DNA from: CAZOHG01 sp964579725
GTDB taxonomy: Bacteria; Zhuqueibacterota; JdFR-76; BMS3Abin05
Direction: 5' to 3'
Length of the DNA stretch: 64,000 nucleotides
NCBI GenBank assembly: GCA_964579725.1
Contig: CAZOHG010000010.1
Coordinates: 1-64,000 of the forward strand
Positions 1 through 10,588 of this stretch are shown piece by piece; the first letter of the stretch is position 1, and every line of letters starts with the position of its first letter. Made by a program: the position numbers and the translations under genes. The notes below the pieces were generated by a model. The model made no database searches and was not told the origin of the DNA. It saw only the letters and a list, made by a program, of their open reading frames with translations.

Positions 1-3000
1 GGGTTTACGGGAACGGTTAACTTAAGCGTGAACAAGGGGGATATTTCACCGGCAACCACGGGAAATTTTACGTCAGGTACGTTGACGCAGAACGTCACCA
101 TTAACACCGCGAACACCGACATTCAAATTACCGCAAATGACGGAAGCGGCCACACGGGTACGTCCAACAATTTTAATGTCAATCCCGGAGCTTTGGACCA
201 TTTTGTCATTTCGTCTATTAGCAGTCAGGCGGCGGGCGAACCGTTTACCATGACCGTCACGGCAAAGGACGCCAACGGCAACACGGTGACTTCTTTTACC
301 GGAACGGTCAATATTTCCGATGGGACGGGCACGATTTCGCCCACTCCCAGCGGCAATTTTACCGGTGGTGTCTGGAGCGGCAGTGTAACCATTACAGCAA
401 CAAAGACCAGCAACACCATTACGGTGACCAATTCTGCAGGGACTGAAACGGGCACGTCCAATGCATTTGACGTGGTCGCTTCGGATGTGGCTTCTTTTGA
501 CATCAGCACCATTTCCGACCCGCAGACAGCGGGATCCAGTTTTTCCATTACGATTACTGCCAAAGACGCCAATGGTAACACTGCCACCTCTTTTTCGGGC
601 ACCGCTTCTCTATCCGATTCCACCGGAACCCTTTCACCCAAACTCACCGGAAATTTTACCAGCGGCACATGGACAGGCGATGTAACGATTACCCGTTCTT
701 TTTCCAGCGACCAGATAATCGTTACAGCCGTTGGCAAATCCGGTTCTTCCAATTCTTTTGATGTGAAGCCTGCCGCCCTCGATCATTTTTCTCTCGATGC
801 CGTGAATTCTCCCCAAACGGCAGGAACACCCTTTTCTATTACAATAACGGCAAAAGATGCCTACAATAATACCGTGACCTCCTACAGCGGAACGCCGACG
901 ATCTCCAATACCACCGGAACGATTTCGCCCACGACCACCGGCAGTTTTTCCAACGGAGTGCGAACCGAATCGGTGACTATTACCAAGGCTGTTTCAAGTG
1001 ACCAGATTACGGTGACCGACGGCAGTGTTTCGGGGAGTTCCAATACATTTACGGTGGAGCACGGGGCGTTGGACCACATTGCCATTGAAACCGCGCCTGA
1101 CGGTACCGGTTCAGCCGTTGGAAATTTGTCCAAAACCACGGATGAAAACGTGGCGCTTTTTGCCGTTGGGTACGACGCCGAAAACAATTTTTACGGAAAT
1201 GTTTCCGTGACCTGGTCGGTGTCGGGGGGAATTGGAACCGTCTCGCCTTCTACCGGTACCAACACCATTTTCAATCCCACCACCGTGGGGACGGGTTCGG
1301 TTTCGGCGGACGACGGCAGCGGCCACACCGATGCTACCGGCACCATTACGGTTTCGGCAGGCGCCCTCGCCGAATTGCGCATTCGGGATGCCTCCGGTGG
1401 AAACGGTTCGGTGGTAACCGATCATTCGATGACAACCGACGACTCTTTCACCCTCTACGCGGCGGGCTACGATGCCGACGGCAATTACATTGCGGATGAA
1501 AATGTGACCTGGTCTTCCTCGGGACTTTCACCCGCTGTTTCGGCGACGGGCACCAGTGTCACCTTTTCGCCCGATGCCACCGGCAGCGGGACGATTTCTG
1601 CCGCGACTGGTAGTTTGAGTGCCCACACGGGCGCCATTACGGTTTCGGCGGGTGCACTCTCCTCCATTAAAATTCGGACTGAAGCCGGAGGCGGTGGTTC
1701 CGAGGTAGGTTCCCTGACCCTGACGGCGGACGATTCCCGTACGTTTTACGCGGCGGGCTACGATGCCGACGGCAATTACATTACGGACGAAAGTGTCACG
1801 TGGGCAAGCACCGGAAACCTGTCGCCTGCCGTTTCGGCGACGGGCACCAGTGTCACCTTTTCACCCGATTCCGCCGGGCGTTCGGGTACCATTACGGCCG
1901 ACGCCGGAAGCGGCATTTCCGCCGCGACGGGCACGATTTCAACCACGGTTGGAGCCCTGAGCTACGTGAAGGTAGTCGCCGGGAGTTCGGGAAACGGACC
2001 GGAATTTACCACGGCTACCTACTCGCCCGGAGATCAGCAGACCTTTCACGCGGCGGGGTACGACGCCGATGGCAATTACATCGGTGACGAATCGGTCAAT
2101 TGGAGCCTGACAGGCGGCATTGGGACGCTGAGCGATGCCTCGGGAACAAGTACGACCTTCACCGCCACCACGGTGGGGGAGGGAGTGATTTCAGCCGACC
2201 ACGCCACGGCATTGGATGACGCCACCGGTAAGATTACCGTGATTGAAGGCAATTTGGATCACATTACCATTCGCGATGCTCCCGGAGGCGCTGGAAATGT
2301 GGTGGGAAATGTCAGTTTAACCGCCGACGGTTCCCTGACGCTTTACGCGGCCGGGTACGACGCCGCCGGAAATTACCTGGGGGATTACAGTGTCACGTGG
2401 TCCCAGGTTTCCGGGGGAACGCTGCAACCCGCAATTTCGGGGACGGCCAGTCACCTGACGTTTAACCCCACAAAGGCGCCTGCCAGTGGTGTCATTCAGG
2501 CGGTTTACTCCTCCTCTATTTCCGATCAGACCGGAACGATTTCCGTTTCGGTGGGTGCTTTGGCGGAAATCAAAATTCGGAGCGCGGCAAACAACGGCGG
2601 CGTGGAAGTAACCACCCACACTATGACCACGGACGAAACCTTTCCCGTTTGGGCAGCGGGGTACGACGCCGACGGCAATTATATTGACGATGTAACCGTC
2701 AACTGGACGTCGACCGGGTTGACTCCAGCGTTAGACGGCACCAGCGGAAAAACCGCCACGATTGACCCCTCCAAACCGGGTACGGGAACTGTGACGGCAA
2801 CAGAAACTCATTCTGGATTGTCTGACAACACGGGTGCCATTATTGTGAATCCAGGGGCTGTCACCCACCTTTTGATTCGAAGCGAATCCGGTGGCGGCGG
2901 AACGGAAATCGGGGACATGACCCTGACTTTGGACGACAAATTGACCCTGTACGCAGCAGGCTACGACGCTGAAAACAACTACGTGCGGGACGTGGTAGCC

Positions 3001-6000
3001 ACGTGGAGTGTGAGTACCGGCAATTTAGATGCTCCCAGTCCGACAACCGGAACCAGCACCGTTTTTGATCCCAGTACCCCGAATACCAGCGGGAAAATCA
3101 GGGCGGACAGCACAGGAATTGTTGGAGATGAAACCGGCACCCTGACCGTCGGAAGTATTTCCTATGTCAAAATTCGGGACGCCGCAGGTGGTGCCGGAAA
3201 TGAGGTGGGAAATCGAACGCTGACTGCCGATGAATCCCTGACGTTGTACGCCGCCGGGTACGACGCCGGAAACAACTACGTGGGGGATGTGTCCGTAACC
3301 TGGAGCAGCACGGGAAGCCTGCGACCCATTGTTTCGGGAACGGGTTCCAGTGTCACGTTTTCGCCGGTCAAAGCACCGGCCAGCGGCACCATTAAAGCCG
3401 ATCACGCTACGGCTACCGATGACGTAACCGGAACCATTACAGTGACGCCCGGGGTACCCGCCGGTACCATTTCACTTACCGCTTCGCCTACGGCAATTCC
3501 GGCAGACGGTTCCAGTACTTCTACCATTACCTCCGGTGTTATTTACGACGCCGACGGAAATGTGGTGGCGCAAGGCACACTGATTACCGTCAGTACTACG
3601 TTGGGAACCATTACGACCCCGGATGCCAGCACGGCCTACTCGGGAACTCAGGTGGCTGTCAATTCCAGCGGAAAAATTTCTTTCACGTTGCGTGCCCCAA
3701 CGTCGGGCGGAACAGCTTACATTACAGCGGCCAGCGTGGGAGGCAGCGCCACCGGAAACACCTCGGTCCAAATTACCAATTTACGAATTGTGAGCATTTC
3801 AGCCGACAACGCCACTGTGAGCCGAGGCCAGACAAATATTCCGGTTCGAATGGTGGTCGAAAATTTGGGAAGCGCTTCGCTCCAAAATGCCACGGCCAAT
3901 TTAACGTTTACGGACGCAGGTAATCAGGATCGAACGGCGGAGTACTCCGGGGTGTCGGTTTCGGGAATCACCGTGCCGGGCGGTTCGACGCAGACCGTCA
4001 ATTTTACCGTTTCGGTGAGTAGTTCGGCCACATTGGGAGCCATTGTTCTGGACGGCAATATCAGCGGTACGGTCGACGGCAACACGGTGAGTACCAGCGG
4101 GGCCGCAACCCCATTTAGCTGGACGGTGCAAACTCCCGCTTCCCTTGAAATATTGTCCGTTCAAACAACCCCGGATTCGGTCAGTCGCGGTCAACAGGGT
4201 ATTTCGGTTGTCATGACGGTAAAAAACACGGGGCAGGCGTCAGCAACCATCGACGCAGCGCAGCTTGTGTTTAAAATCGGGGCCACGGATGTGACAAGCG
4301 ACTACGTCCAATCTCAGGCTTCGGGTAACCCCACGAGCATTTCCGGCGGCGGGAGCGTTCAATTTGAATTTTTAGTGGACGTCACCGCCTCGGCTTCCGC
4401 GGGCACCGTGACCCTGGACGGTTCGATTTCAGGCAAAGATGCCAATTCAGCCAGTCCTGTTTCCGATGTCGGAGCCGCCACAACGGATTCCTGGGTCGTC
4501 ACGCAGGCGGCCGCTTTTCAAATTACCGGTATTTTTCCTTCCCAACCGACGGTTACGGCGGGCCAGACGAAGCTGTGGACGGTCAAAATGGCCCTCAAAA
4601 ATAGCAGCAGTTCGGATATTAATCTGGATCTGTCCTCAAGCAAGACCTACATTAAATTCATTATTGGCAGTAATGTCACATCGGAATATACAATTACGTA
4701 TCCCACGGCCCTTTTGGGAGGGGGAACCAAACTACGCGCAGGAGCAACCGACACCCTGCTGTTTAGCATTCAGGTGACCGGGTCCACAGCGGGTATTGCC
4801 ACTTTGAACGGTTTTGTCACCGGAACCGACCAGGTGACCGGTAAAATCATTACGGACGATACTAACGATTCGGGTTCCGGTTCAGTGGTTGTGCAAACCC
4901 CGGCGTCCGTGCAGGTAACCTCCGTCGTTCCCTCTCAGGATTCCCTTACCAGCGGACAAACCGCCGTGTGGACGGTGACGGTGACAGTGGAAAATTCCGG
5001 ACAAAGTGCCGCGACGCTCAGTTTAGCCCACACGGAACTTTTGTTCCGAAGTGGCAAAAATTATGTTTACTCAAAGCCGACGGAATTTCAAGGGGGCGGA
5101 TTGGTGCTACCTGGAAACGCATCGAAAGCGCTTGTATTTTCCGTTACCAAAACGACAGCCGATTTCTCCGGTCGGGACACGCTGGACGCGCAGGTTGGTT
5201 TTTATGAAAACAACAGTAACCGCTACCTGAGCTACAAAACGACAACGGCCAATTACGGCACTGTCGTCGTGCAGACACCCGCAGCATTGGCTGTTTTATC
5301 CGTCACGCCGTCACGATCGGCGGTGACCAAACAGCAGTCCAATAGCTGGACGGTTCGCGTGGTTGTGAAGAACAACGGGCAGAGTCGAGCGACGTTAAAT
5401 TTCCAGCAAGCCAGTACATTTCTTTCTTTTTCCCGTAACGGAACTCCTCTCACGGATTACGGGGTGCAGCAGCCCACCCAATTGGACGGTTCGAAGGGCG
5501 GGGTTTTGTACGGGGGAAAAACCGACAGCCTGACGTTCACGATTTCGGCCACCGGCGCCGACACCGGTACGGTGACGATCAATGCTACGGTCGCCGGCAC
5601 AGAGTCAAATAGCGGACGAGTAGTTTCGGCCAACACATTCGGGGGGCACCCCGGGCAGGTGCAGGTGCAGGCGCCGCCTGCTATTGCGTACATTTCGGGT
5701 TCGTTAACGCCGAAGAGTGTGAATCGGGGCAGCAACGCGGCCTTTGAGATCCGCGTACACAACAGCGGAGGAGCCACACTGGTGCTCGATCCGGCGGAGA
5801 CAAAAATCACCTTTTCCGACGGCGTGCACAATTTTGAGGCCGCTCTAAACGAAAATGTGCTGACTCAAATCCAACCAGGAGACACGACGCTGGTTTTTGT
5901 TTCAACTTTGGTTCCGGAGCTCATGGCTACTCAATCTTACACTCCTACTATTACCCTGAAAGGCACCGAGAACGGAAATGACTTTCAGGCCAGTGTGAAT

Positions 6001-9000
6001 ACGGGCGCCAACGAATTGCACATTCTGGAAAAGGCTGTTTTAGACATTGTGTCCGTTACCGCCTCACAAAGTACCGTTACGAAAAACCAGAGCAAAACCT
6101 GGTACATTTGGATGAATGTAGCCAACAACGGCGGTTCCAGCGTCCGGCTGGATAGCGCACAGGTACATCTTTATATCGGGACGGAAATTACGAGCGAGTA
6201 CAGGATTCTGCCCCCAACGGGTTTCTGGCAAACCGACGGTTCGGAAAATCCGATTTTAGGCGGTAACCAAACGGGAACATTGCGGTTTGTGGTTGAGCGC
6301 ACGGGCCACACGACGGGACCAGCCACCATTCAAGGGAGATTGTGGGTCACAGACCAGGTAAGCCACGAACAGCTATTTGATCAAACCGACGGCGGGGCGG
6401 GTACGGTCCGCGTGCAAGAACCGGCTTCATTGAGAATTGCGTACACAATGGTTTCGCAGGGAGCCGTGACCATTGGTCAGGAAGAAGATTGGCAGGTCAA
6501 AATCAGCTTGAAAAATGAGGGCGGAAGTGACCTGGCCATTGACACATCCCGGGCGGCCACCTACCTAAGTTTCAAAATCGGGGGCCAACCCATTAATGAT
6601 TTTGTGGTGAAACAGCCGACAGAGCTTTCAACTGGAGGGCTCATTTTACCCGGCGGTGGCGAAGCCCAATTGGTGTTTACAATTGACCGCACCACTACCC
6701 ACGCAGGATACTGTTTGATTTACGCCCACGTCACCGGGATTGAGGTCAACAGCGATTCTACCATTTTCGACGAGAATTACGACTCCGGCTGGAACGGCAT
6801 TAATGTCCAATCCGAATCCAGTGTGCAAATTGTAAGTACCGAAAACACGGCTTTCAATGCTCCCTACGTAAATACGGGGCAGTATTTCAATATTCGGGTA
6901 AAAGTGCGCAACAACGGCGGTGAAGCCGTGAAAAACGTAAAAGTCGCCCTTCAATCGACGGGAACCTCGGTTTTCACGTCTCCTAAAATAATCAGTCGCA
7001 TTAATGCCGGCCTCACCTATTCGTTGGTTTTTCCGGTGAAGGCATCGAATCAATTTGATTCCACTGAAGTTTTTGCCGCGAGAATTTTGGAGGCCTTTTC
7101 GGCAAATACGGGGGACACCATTCAAGTGGCTACACCGATTGATTCCGTGGCGGAGGCCAAAATTCAAAAACCGGCTGCTCTGGTGATTTCAAAAGTCTTC
7201 ACCTCTCGCGACACCGTTTCGGCCAGCCAGACCGACGAATGGCAGGTTTTTGTGGTGGTGCAGGACACGGGACAGGCCAACATTTTGCTCAATAATTTTA
7301 GTCCATCGGACATCCATTTCCAAATTGGCGGAGAAACCCAACAGGACTATTTAATAAAAGCGCCGGACTCGCTGAGTACCGGGGGATTGGTTCTGTACGG
7401 GGGACAAAAGGACACATTGGTGTACAGAGTGCAAGCCACCGGCCATTTGGGTGGTACAGCCGCCATTACCGTCTCGCTCAAGGGGCGAGACGTCAACAGC
7501 CTCCTGCGGCTGTCGGATTCTCAAAGTACCAGTGTGGTGGTGCAAACGTCAGCAACCATTCAAATTATTAGCACGAGCATTTCGGCGCCTCACGTGGTTG
7601 CCAACGGCAATGCCGAGGTTAATGAAGGACAGGCCTTTTCTGTAAATGTAATGGTGGAAAACAAGGGCAATGAACGCGTGGACAACGTCGTGGTGGGATT
7701 GAGAACAAAGGGGAAATCGCACTTAACCGATACGCTGACCACAATTTCCTACATTCCGGCTCGTTCCACGCGATTGGCGCAGTTTGACGTTGTAGCAGAC
7801 ACCAGCGAAAACCTCATTGGGGAAGAGTTTGATTCCCGTCTCGTAAGGGGAACGGCATCAGTCAGCCACCTGCCGGCGGTTTTGGCCCAGCCGCTGGATT
7901 CGGTAGCTTTCGCTCGCATTGAAAAGCCCGCGCAGCTCAAATTGGAAGCGTCTATTAACGATCAAGACGGTATTTTGTCGGCACAACAATCCTTTGAAGT
8001 GCGGGCTCAGGTGGCGAATCTGGGCAGAGCCGCCACCATTGGAAGCGGGAAAGTTGTGATTACTTTACCCGAAAAGTACCGTTTTCTGAAAAACGGAGAC
8101 ACTCTGTCCGTGCGACGCGACACGGTTGAGTACACCGTTGGAAATGCCACCGTGTGGACGGTGCTCACACCGGATTTGACGCAAGGCCCTGACTCCATTT
8201 GGGTCTCAATTCTTTCGGCTCCCAGAGATGCCAACTCCTTTAAAACAGCCCAAATCGTGGCAGATTCGGACACAATTGTGGTCAGCACTGTGGGCAAAAG
8301 TCAAATTGTCAGCCGGGGAGCGATTGTGTCGCCTTCCGGCGCAGTGGATGGTGTTGTGTCCACGGAACAAGAATTTGTATTGCGGACCCATCTGACGGCC
8401 ACGCCTAACCTGACCCAGTTAAAGGCATCTCTGACTTTACCCGGTGGTTTTGCTTCCCGATCCCCCAAACTGCAATTGGCAGAAGGCGATTCCATTAGCT
8501 GGACGATTCGGGCGCCGGAAAATCAAAATCAGGTTTCACAGCCGCTCATCATCGCGGCGGAGGGAAAAGACGAATCCGGCAACGTGGTCACCAGTGAAAA
8601 AGACACGGTGTGGGTGAAGGTGGTGAAACGGGCGAATCTTTCGTTGGATGTTTACATTACGGAACCCGAGGGCGCCCGTGACGGCGTGCTGACTGTGGGA
8701 CAGCCGTTTGTCATTCGGGCATTGGTGACGAACACGGGTACAGCCGAAGTGTACGGAAACAGTGCCGTTAAAATTGACTTCGGTGCCACTGGGGTGACGA
8801 CCCGTGAGCCCCTTGAAAGACATTTCGTGCCGGGAGAACCGGTGGACTGGCAGGTAATGGCTCCTGACACGGTGACACCGGAGGCGCTGCTTCGCGTCAC
8901 GATCGATTCAATTCCTTATGATGAGAATTCCAATCACCTTTGTTTTGTTTCGGTGGACAACAAAGGTCTGCGCGTAAGCACAGTTCGATCCGCCACATTA

Positions 9001-10500
9001 AGCAACTCTCTGGCCATTGTAAGTCCGAACGGCGCAAAGGACGGAATTTTGTCGACGCACCAAGAGTTTGTGGTGGAAGCCACGATTCGGTCTGAAAACT
9101 GTCAGAAAATTACCTCTGAGTTGGTTTTGCCCCCCGATTTTTACACGGAAAATCGGGTGAAAAACGCCGAACCCGGTTATTTTGTTGTGTCGTGGATTGT
9201 TCGAGCCCCGGCCGAGCCGGTGTCGCAAAAAGCCATTCGGGTCGTGACCCGAGCTTTTGATGCGAACAACGACACTCTGCGAGTGGTGAGTAAACCGGAC
9301 AGCGTACTGGTAACCACAACGAGCCGCGCCAACGCCGTGGTGGTTGCCACGATTTCCGATCCGCCCGAGGCGGCAAATGGGATTGTGTCCACCCACGAAG
9401 AGTTTACGGTAAAAGGAACAATTCAAAATCTCGGGCTGGCTAATTTTGCCACCGAAGGGTCGCTTCGTATTACTGTACCCGACGGCTTCACGTTGAAGAG
9501 CGACACGCTTCAAAACACACAAGGGTACCAGGCTACCTGGGTTGTGGAGGCCCCGGCCACGCCGACGAATCTGCCCAAAAATATCCGAATCAAAATGGTA
9601 AAGCCGCCGAAAGATGAAAATACCGACCAGAGTGCTTTTGTGACCAATTCTACGGACGACATTGCTCTAACGGTGGAACGAAAAAAACTGACCATTTTGA
9701 AATGGGGAAAAGTGCGAGCCAATTCTGTGGTGAAGGGTCAAAAAAATATCCCCGTTCTGGGCTTGATTTTGAGAAATTTAGGAATTAAAGGCTCAAATGA
9801 CATCTGGCTGCAAACGCTTAAGTTGACTCTGCAAGATCGTAAGGGGAAAACCCTCGATCCGAAGGGCACGATCGATCGAATTTGGGTAGCAGCCGGGGGT
9901 CAAGCAGACCGCGTTTTGGCCGAAGCGACCCAGCCGGTCGAAAATCCGCTGACGTTTAGCTTCTCTCCGGCGCTGACAATTTCTCCGACGCGGGACGATT
10001 CGATTACCATTTTTGTCAATCTCTCGCCCCAATCCAAGGTGTCCGATTTTCAATTGGGCTTCGACGGGACAAAAGACGTCACTGCCATTGACGGCGTTTC
10101 CAAATTTCCGGTGCAAATCTGCAATCCGGCCGGGACGCCCGTTCAAACGCTGACGATCCAATCGGATTTTGCGGTAGTGCTGGCCAGCAACTTTGAGAAA
10201 ACATTCGGCAATTACCCCAATCCGTTCGGAGAAATGGGCAAAGAAAAAACACGCTTTGTGTATTATTTGGAAAAAAATACCGACGGTGCCATTCAAATTT
10301 TCACCCTAACAGGTGACCTGGTGTGGTCAAAATCCTTTAAAGCCACGGAACACCTTGGGAACAAAGGACTCCACGACGGGGACATTGTTTGGAACGGTCG
10401 AAACGAAATGGGTTTGCCCGTCGTCAACGGGGTTTACATTGCTGTGTTGACCACAAAGAGCGGGAAAAAGGCGTACACAAAAATAGCGGTTGTCAAATAA
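1..10500 (+). CDS. Giant secreted multi-Ig/CARDB repeat protein with type IX sorting domain (5' partial)
   Basis: The reading frame is open at base 1 and its first residues (GFTGTVNLS) continue a repeat, so the gene starts upstream and the GTG at 28 is not the start. At least 3499 residues remain. From the N-terminus they hold about three Ig-like repeats (bases 190-1060), eight repeats of about 98 residues with the core YAAGYDADGNY (1063-3450), one invasin Big_1-like domain (3460-3780), eleven CARDB-like repeats of about 125 residues (3781-7920) and five repeats marked by DG(I/V)(L/V)S (7930-9690). The last ~100 residues contain NYPNPF and end in a FlgD-like Ig fold, the form used as a type IX secretion (Por) signal. 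By family, such proteins are exported and fixed at the cell surface as adhesins or structural fibres. The ligand cannot be told. The 3' neighbour is a PorV-like protein, which fits secretion through the Por system. No enzymatic domain is visible. Confidence 0.9.
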   Translation, partial: GFTGTVNLSVNKGDISPATTGNFTSGTLTQNVTINTANTDIQITANDGSGHTGTSNNFNVNPGALDHFVISSISSQAAGEPFTMTVTAKDANGNTVTSFTGTVNISDGTGTISPTPSGNFTGGVWSGSVTITATKTSNTITVTNSAGTETGTSNAFDVVASDVASFDISTISDPQTAGSSFSITITAKDANGNTATSFSGTASLSDSTGTLSPKLTGNFTSGTWTGDVTITRSFSSDQIIVTAVGKSGSSNSFDVKPAALDHFSLDAVNSPQTAGTPFSITITAKDAYNNTVTSYSGTPTISNTTGTISPTTTGSFSNGVRTESVTITKAVSSDQITVTDGSVSGSSNTFTVEHGALDHIAIETAPDGTGSAVGNLSKTTDENVALFAVGYDAENNFYGNVSVTWSVSGGIGTVSPSTGTNTIFNPTTVGTGSVSADDGSGHTDATGTITVSAGALAELRIRDASGGNGSVVTDHSMTTDDSFTLYAAGYDADGNYIADENVTWSSSGLSPAVSATGTSVTFSPDATGSGTISAATGSLSAHTGAITVSAGALSSIKIRTEAGGGGSEVGSLTLTADDSRTFYAAGYDADGNYITDESVTWASTGNLSPAVSATGTSVTFSPDSAGRSGTITADAGSGISAATGTISTTVGALSYVKVVAGSSGNGPEFTTATYSPGDQQTFHAAGYDADGNYIGDESVNWSLTGGIGTLSDASGTSTTFTATTVGEGVISADHATALDDATGKITVIEGNLDHITIRDAPGGAGNVVGNVSLTADGSLTLYAAGYDAAGNYLGDYSVTWSQVSGGTLQPAISGTASHLTFNPTKAPASGVIQAVYSSSISDQTGTISVSVGALAEIKIRSAANNGGVEVTTHTMTTDETFPVWAAGYDADGNYIDDVTVNWTSTGLTPALDGTSGKTATIDPSKPGTGTVTATETHSGLSDNTGAIIVNPGAVTHLLIRSESGGGGTEIGDMTLTLDDKLTLYAAGYDAENNYVRDVVATWSVSTGNLDAPSPTTGTSTVFDPSTPNTSGKIRADSTGIVGDETGTLTVGSISYVKIRDAAGGAGNEVGNRTLTADESLTLYAAGYDAGNNYVGDVSVTWSSTGSLRPIVSGTGSSVTFSPVKAPASGTIKADHATATDDVTGTITVTPGVPAGTISLTASPTAIPADGSSTSTITSGVIYDADGNVVAQGTLITVSTTLGTITTPDASTAYSGTQVAVNSSGKISFTLRAPTSGGTAYITAASVGGSATGNTSVQITNLRIVSISADNATVSRGQTNIPVRMVVENLGSASLQNATANLTFTDAGNQDRTAEYSGVSVSGITVPGGSTQTVNFTVSVSSSATLGAIVLDGNISGTVDGNTVSTSGAATPFSWTVQTPASLEILSVQTTPDSVSRGQQGISVVMTVKNTGQASATIDAAQLVFKIGATDVTSDYVQSQASGNPTSISGGGSVQFEFLVDVTASASAGTVTLDGSISGKDANSASPVSDVGAATTDSWVVTQAAAFQITGIFPSQPTVTAGQTKLWTVKMALKNSSSSDINLDLSSSKTYIKFIIGSNVTSEYTITYPTALLGGGTKLRAGATDTLLFSIQVTGSTAGIATLNGFVTGTDQVTGKIITDDTNDSGSGSVVVQTPASVQVTSVVPSQDSLTSGQTAVWTVTVTVENSGQSAATLSLAHTELLFRSGKNYVYSKPTEFQGGGLVLPGNASKALVFSVTKTTADFSGRDTLDAQVGFYENNSNRYLSYKTTTANYGTVVVQTPAALAVLSVTPSRSAVTKQQSNSWTVRVVVKNNGQSRATLNFQQASTFLSFSRNGTPLTDYGVQQPTQLDGSKGGVLYGGKTDSLTFTISATGADTGTVTINATVAGTESNSGRVVSANTFGGHPGQVQVQAPPAIAYISGSLTPKSVNRGSNAAFEIRVHNSGGATLVLDPAETKITFSDGVHNFEAALNENVLTQIQPGDTTLVFVSTLVPELMATQSYTPTITLKGTENGNDFQASVNTGANELHILEKAVLDIVSVTASQSTVTKNQSKTWYIWMNVANNGGSSVRLDSAQVHLYIGTEITSEYRILPPTGFWQTDGSENPILGGNQTGTLRFVVERTGHTTGPATIQGRLWVTDQVSHEQLFDQTDGGAGTVRVQEPASLRIAYTMVSQGAVTIGQEEDWQVKISLKNEGGSDLAIDTSRAATYLSFKIGGQPINDFVVKQPTELSTGGLILPGGGEAQLVFTIDRTTTHAGYCLIYAHVTGIEVNSDSTIFDENYDSGWNGINVQSESSVQIVSTENTAFNAPYVNTGQYFNIRVKVRNNGGEAVKNVKVALQSTGTSVFTSPKIISRINAGLTYSLVFPVKASNQFDSTEVFAARILEAFSANTGDTIQVATPIDSVAEAKIQKPAALVISKVFTSRDTVSASQTDEWQVFVVVQDTGQANILLNNFSPSDIHFQIGGETQQDYLIKAPDSLSTGGLVLYGGQKDTLVYRVQATGHLGGTAAITVSLKGRDVNSLLRLSDSQSTSVVVQTSATIQIISTSISAPHVVANGNAEVNEGQAFSVNVMVENKGNERVDNVVVGLRTKGKSHLTDTLTTISYIPARSTRLAQFDVVADTSENLIGEEFDSRLVRGTASVSHLPAVLAQPLDSVAFARIEKPAQLKLEASINDQDGILSAQQSFEVRAQVANLGRAATIGSGKVVITLPEKYRFLKNGDTLSVRRDTVEYTVGNATVWTVLTPDLTQGPDSIWVSILSAPRDANSFKTAQIVADSDTIVVSTVGKSQIVSRGAIVSPSGAVDGVVSTEQEFVLRTHLTATPNLTQLKASLTLPGGFASRSPKLQLAEGDSISWTIRAPENQNQVSQPLIIAAEGKDESGNVVTSEKDTVWVKVVKRANLSLDVYITEPEGARDGVLTVGQPFVIRALVTNTGTAEVYGNSAVKIDFGATGVTTREPLERHFVPGEPVDWQVMAPDTVTPEALLRVTIDSIPYDENSNHLCFVSVDNKGLRVSTVRSATLSNSLAIVSPNGAKDGILSTHQEFVVEATIRSENCQKITSELVLPPDFYTENRVKNAEPGYFVVSWIVRAPAEPVSQKAIRVVTRAFDANNDTLRVVSKPDSVLVTTTSRANAVVVATISDPPEAANGIVSTHEEFTVKGTIQNLGLANFATEGSLRITVPDGFTLKSDTLQNTQGYQATWVVEAPATPTNLPKNIRIKMVKPPKDENTDQSAFVTNSTDDIALTVERKKLTILKWGKVRANSVVKGQKNIPVLGLILRNLGIKGSNDIWLQTLKLTLQDRKGKTLDPKGTIDRIWVAAGGQADRVLAEATQPVENPLTFSFSPALTISPTRDDSITIFVNLSPQSKVSDFQLGFDGTKDVTAIDGVSKFPVQICNPAGTPVQTLTIQSDFAVVLASNFEKTFGNYPNPFGEMGKEKTRFVYYLEKNTDGAIQIFTLTGDLVWSKSFKATEHLGNKGLHDGDIVWNGRNEMGLPVVNGVYIAVLTTKSGKKAYTKIAVVK
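1063..3450 (+). repeat. Eight tandem ~98-residue repeats with YAAGYDADGNY core
   Basis: Each unit starts with a GALxxIxIR-like strand followed by a Gly-rich turn (GGxGxxV), then LYAAGYDADGNYI and a VTWS strand. The repeats are close enough at DNA level to share exact stretches: a 36-base block at 1456-1491 recurs at 1747-1782, and a 32-base block in the same units also recurs. The acidic DADGN turn could bind calcium, but that is inference. Confidence 0.85.
3781..7920 (+). repeat. Eleven CARDB-like repeats
   Basis: Units start near 3781, 4141, 4513, 4906, 5284, 5686, 6034, 6430, 6826, 7180 and 7555. Each opens with a hydrophobic strand and a V(S/T)xxQ-type turn, followed by V(V/M)VxNxGxxxA. 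This is the usual pattern of CARDB cell-adhesion modules. Sequence divergence between units is much larger than in the repeats at 1063-3450, so this block looks older. Confidence 0.75.
7930..9690 (+). repeat. Five DG(I/V)(L/V)S repeats
   Basis: The motifs DGILSAQQSF, DGVVSTEQEF, DGVLTVGQPF, DGILSTHQEF and NGIVSTHEEF recur every ~110-130 residues. They are followed by an Ig-like strand pattern and a W(V/I)(V/M)xAP segment. I do not recognise a named family. They form the membrane-proximal or sorting-domain-proximal stalk of the giant protein. Confidence 0.7.
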
Positions 10501-10588
10501 TCCCGTGAAAATCGGTAGGCAAAGAAGTGCCGCTTTTAAAGGGGTCAAAAATATTTTGACGGACAATTATTCAAAGAAGGTCTCTTTA

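Noticed and set aside
225..752. Long open frames antisense to the giant repeat gene
   Set aside because: They recur with the repeat period and mirror codon bias of the real gene; no domain is seen.
10490..10588. Earlier in-frame start of the PorV-like gene
   Set aside because: It overlaps the preceding gene, places 33 charged residues before the signal peptide and lacks a ribosome site.
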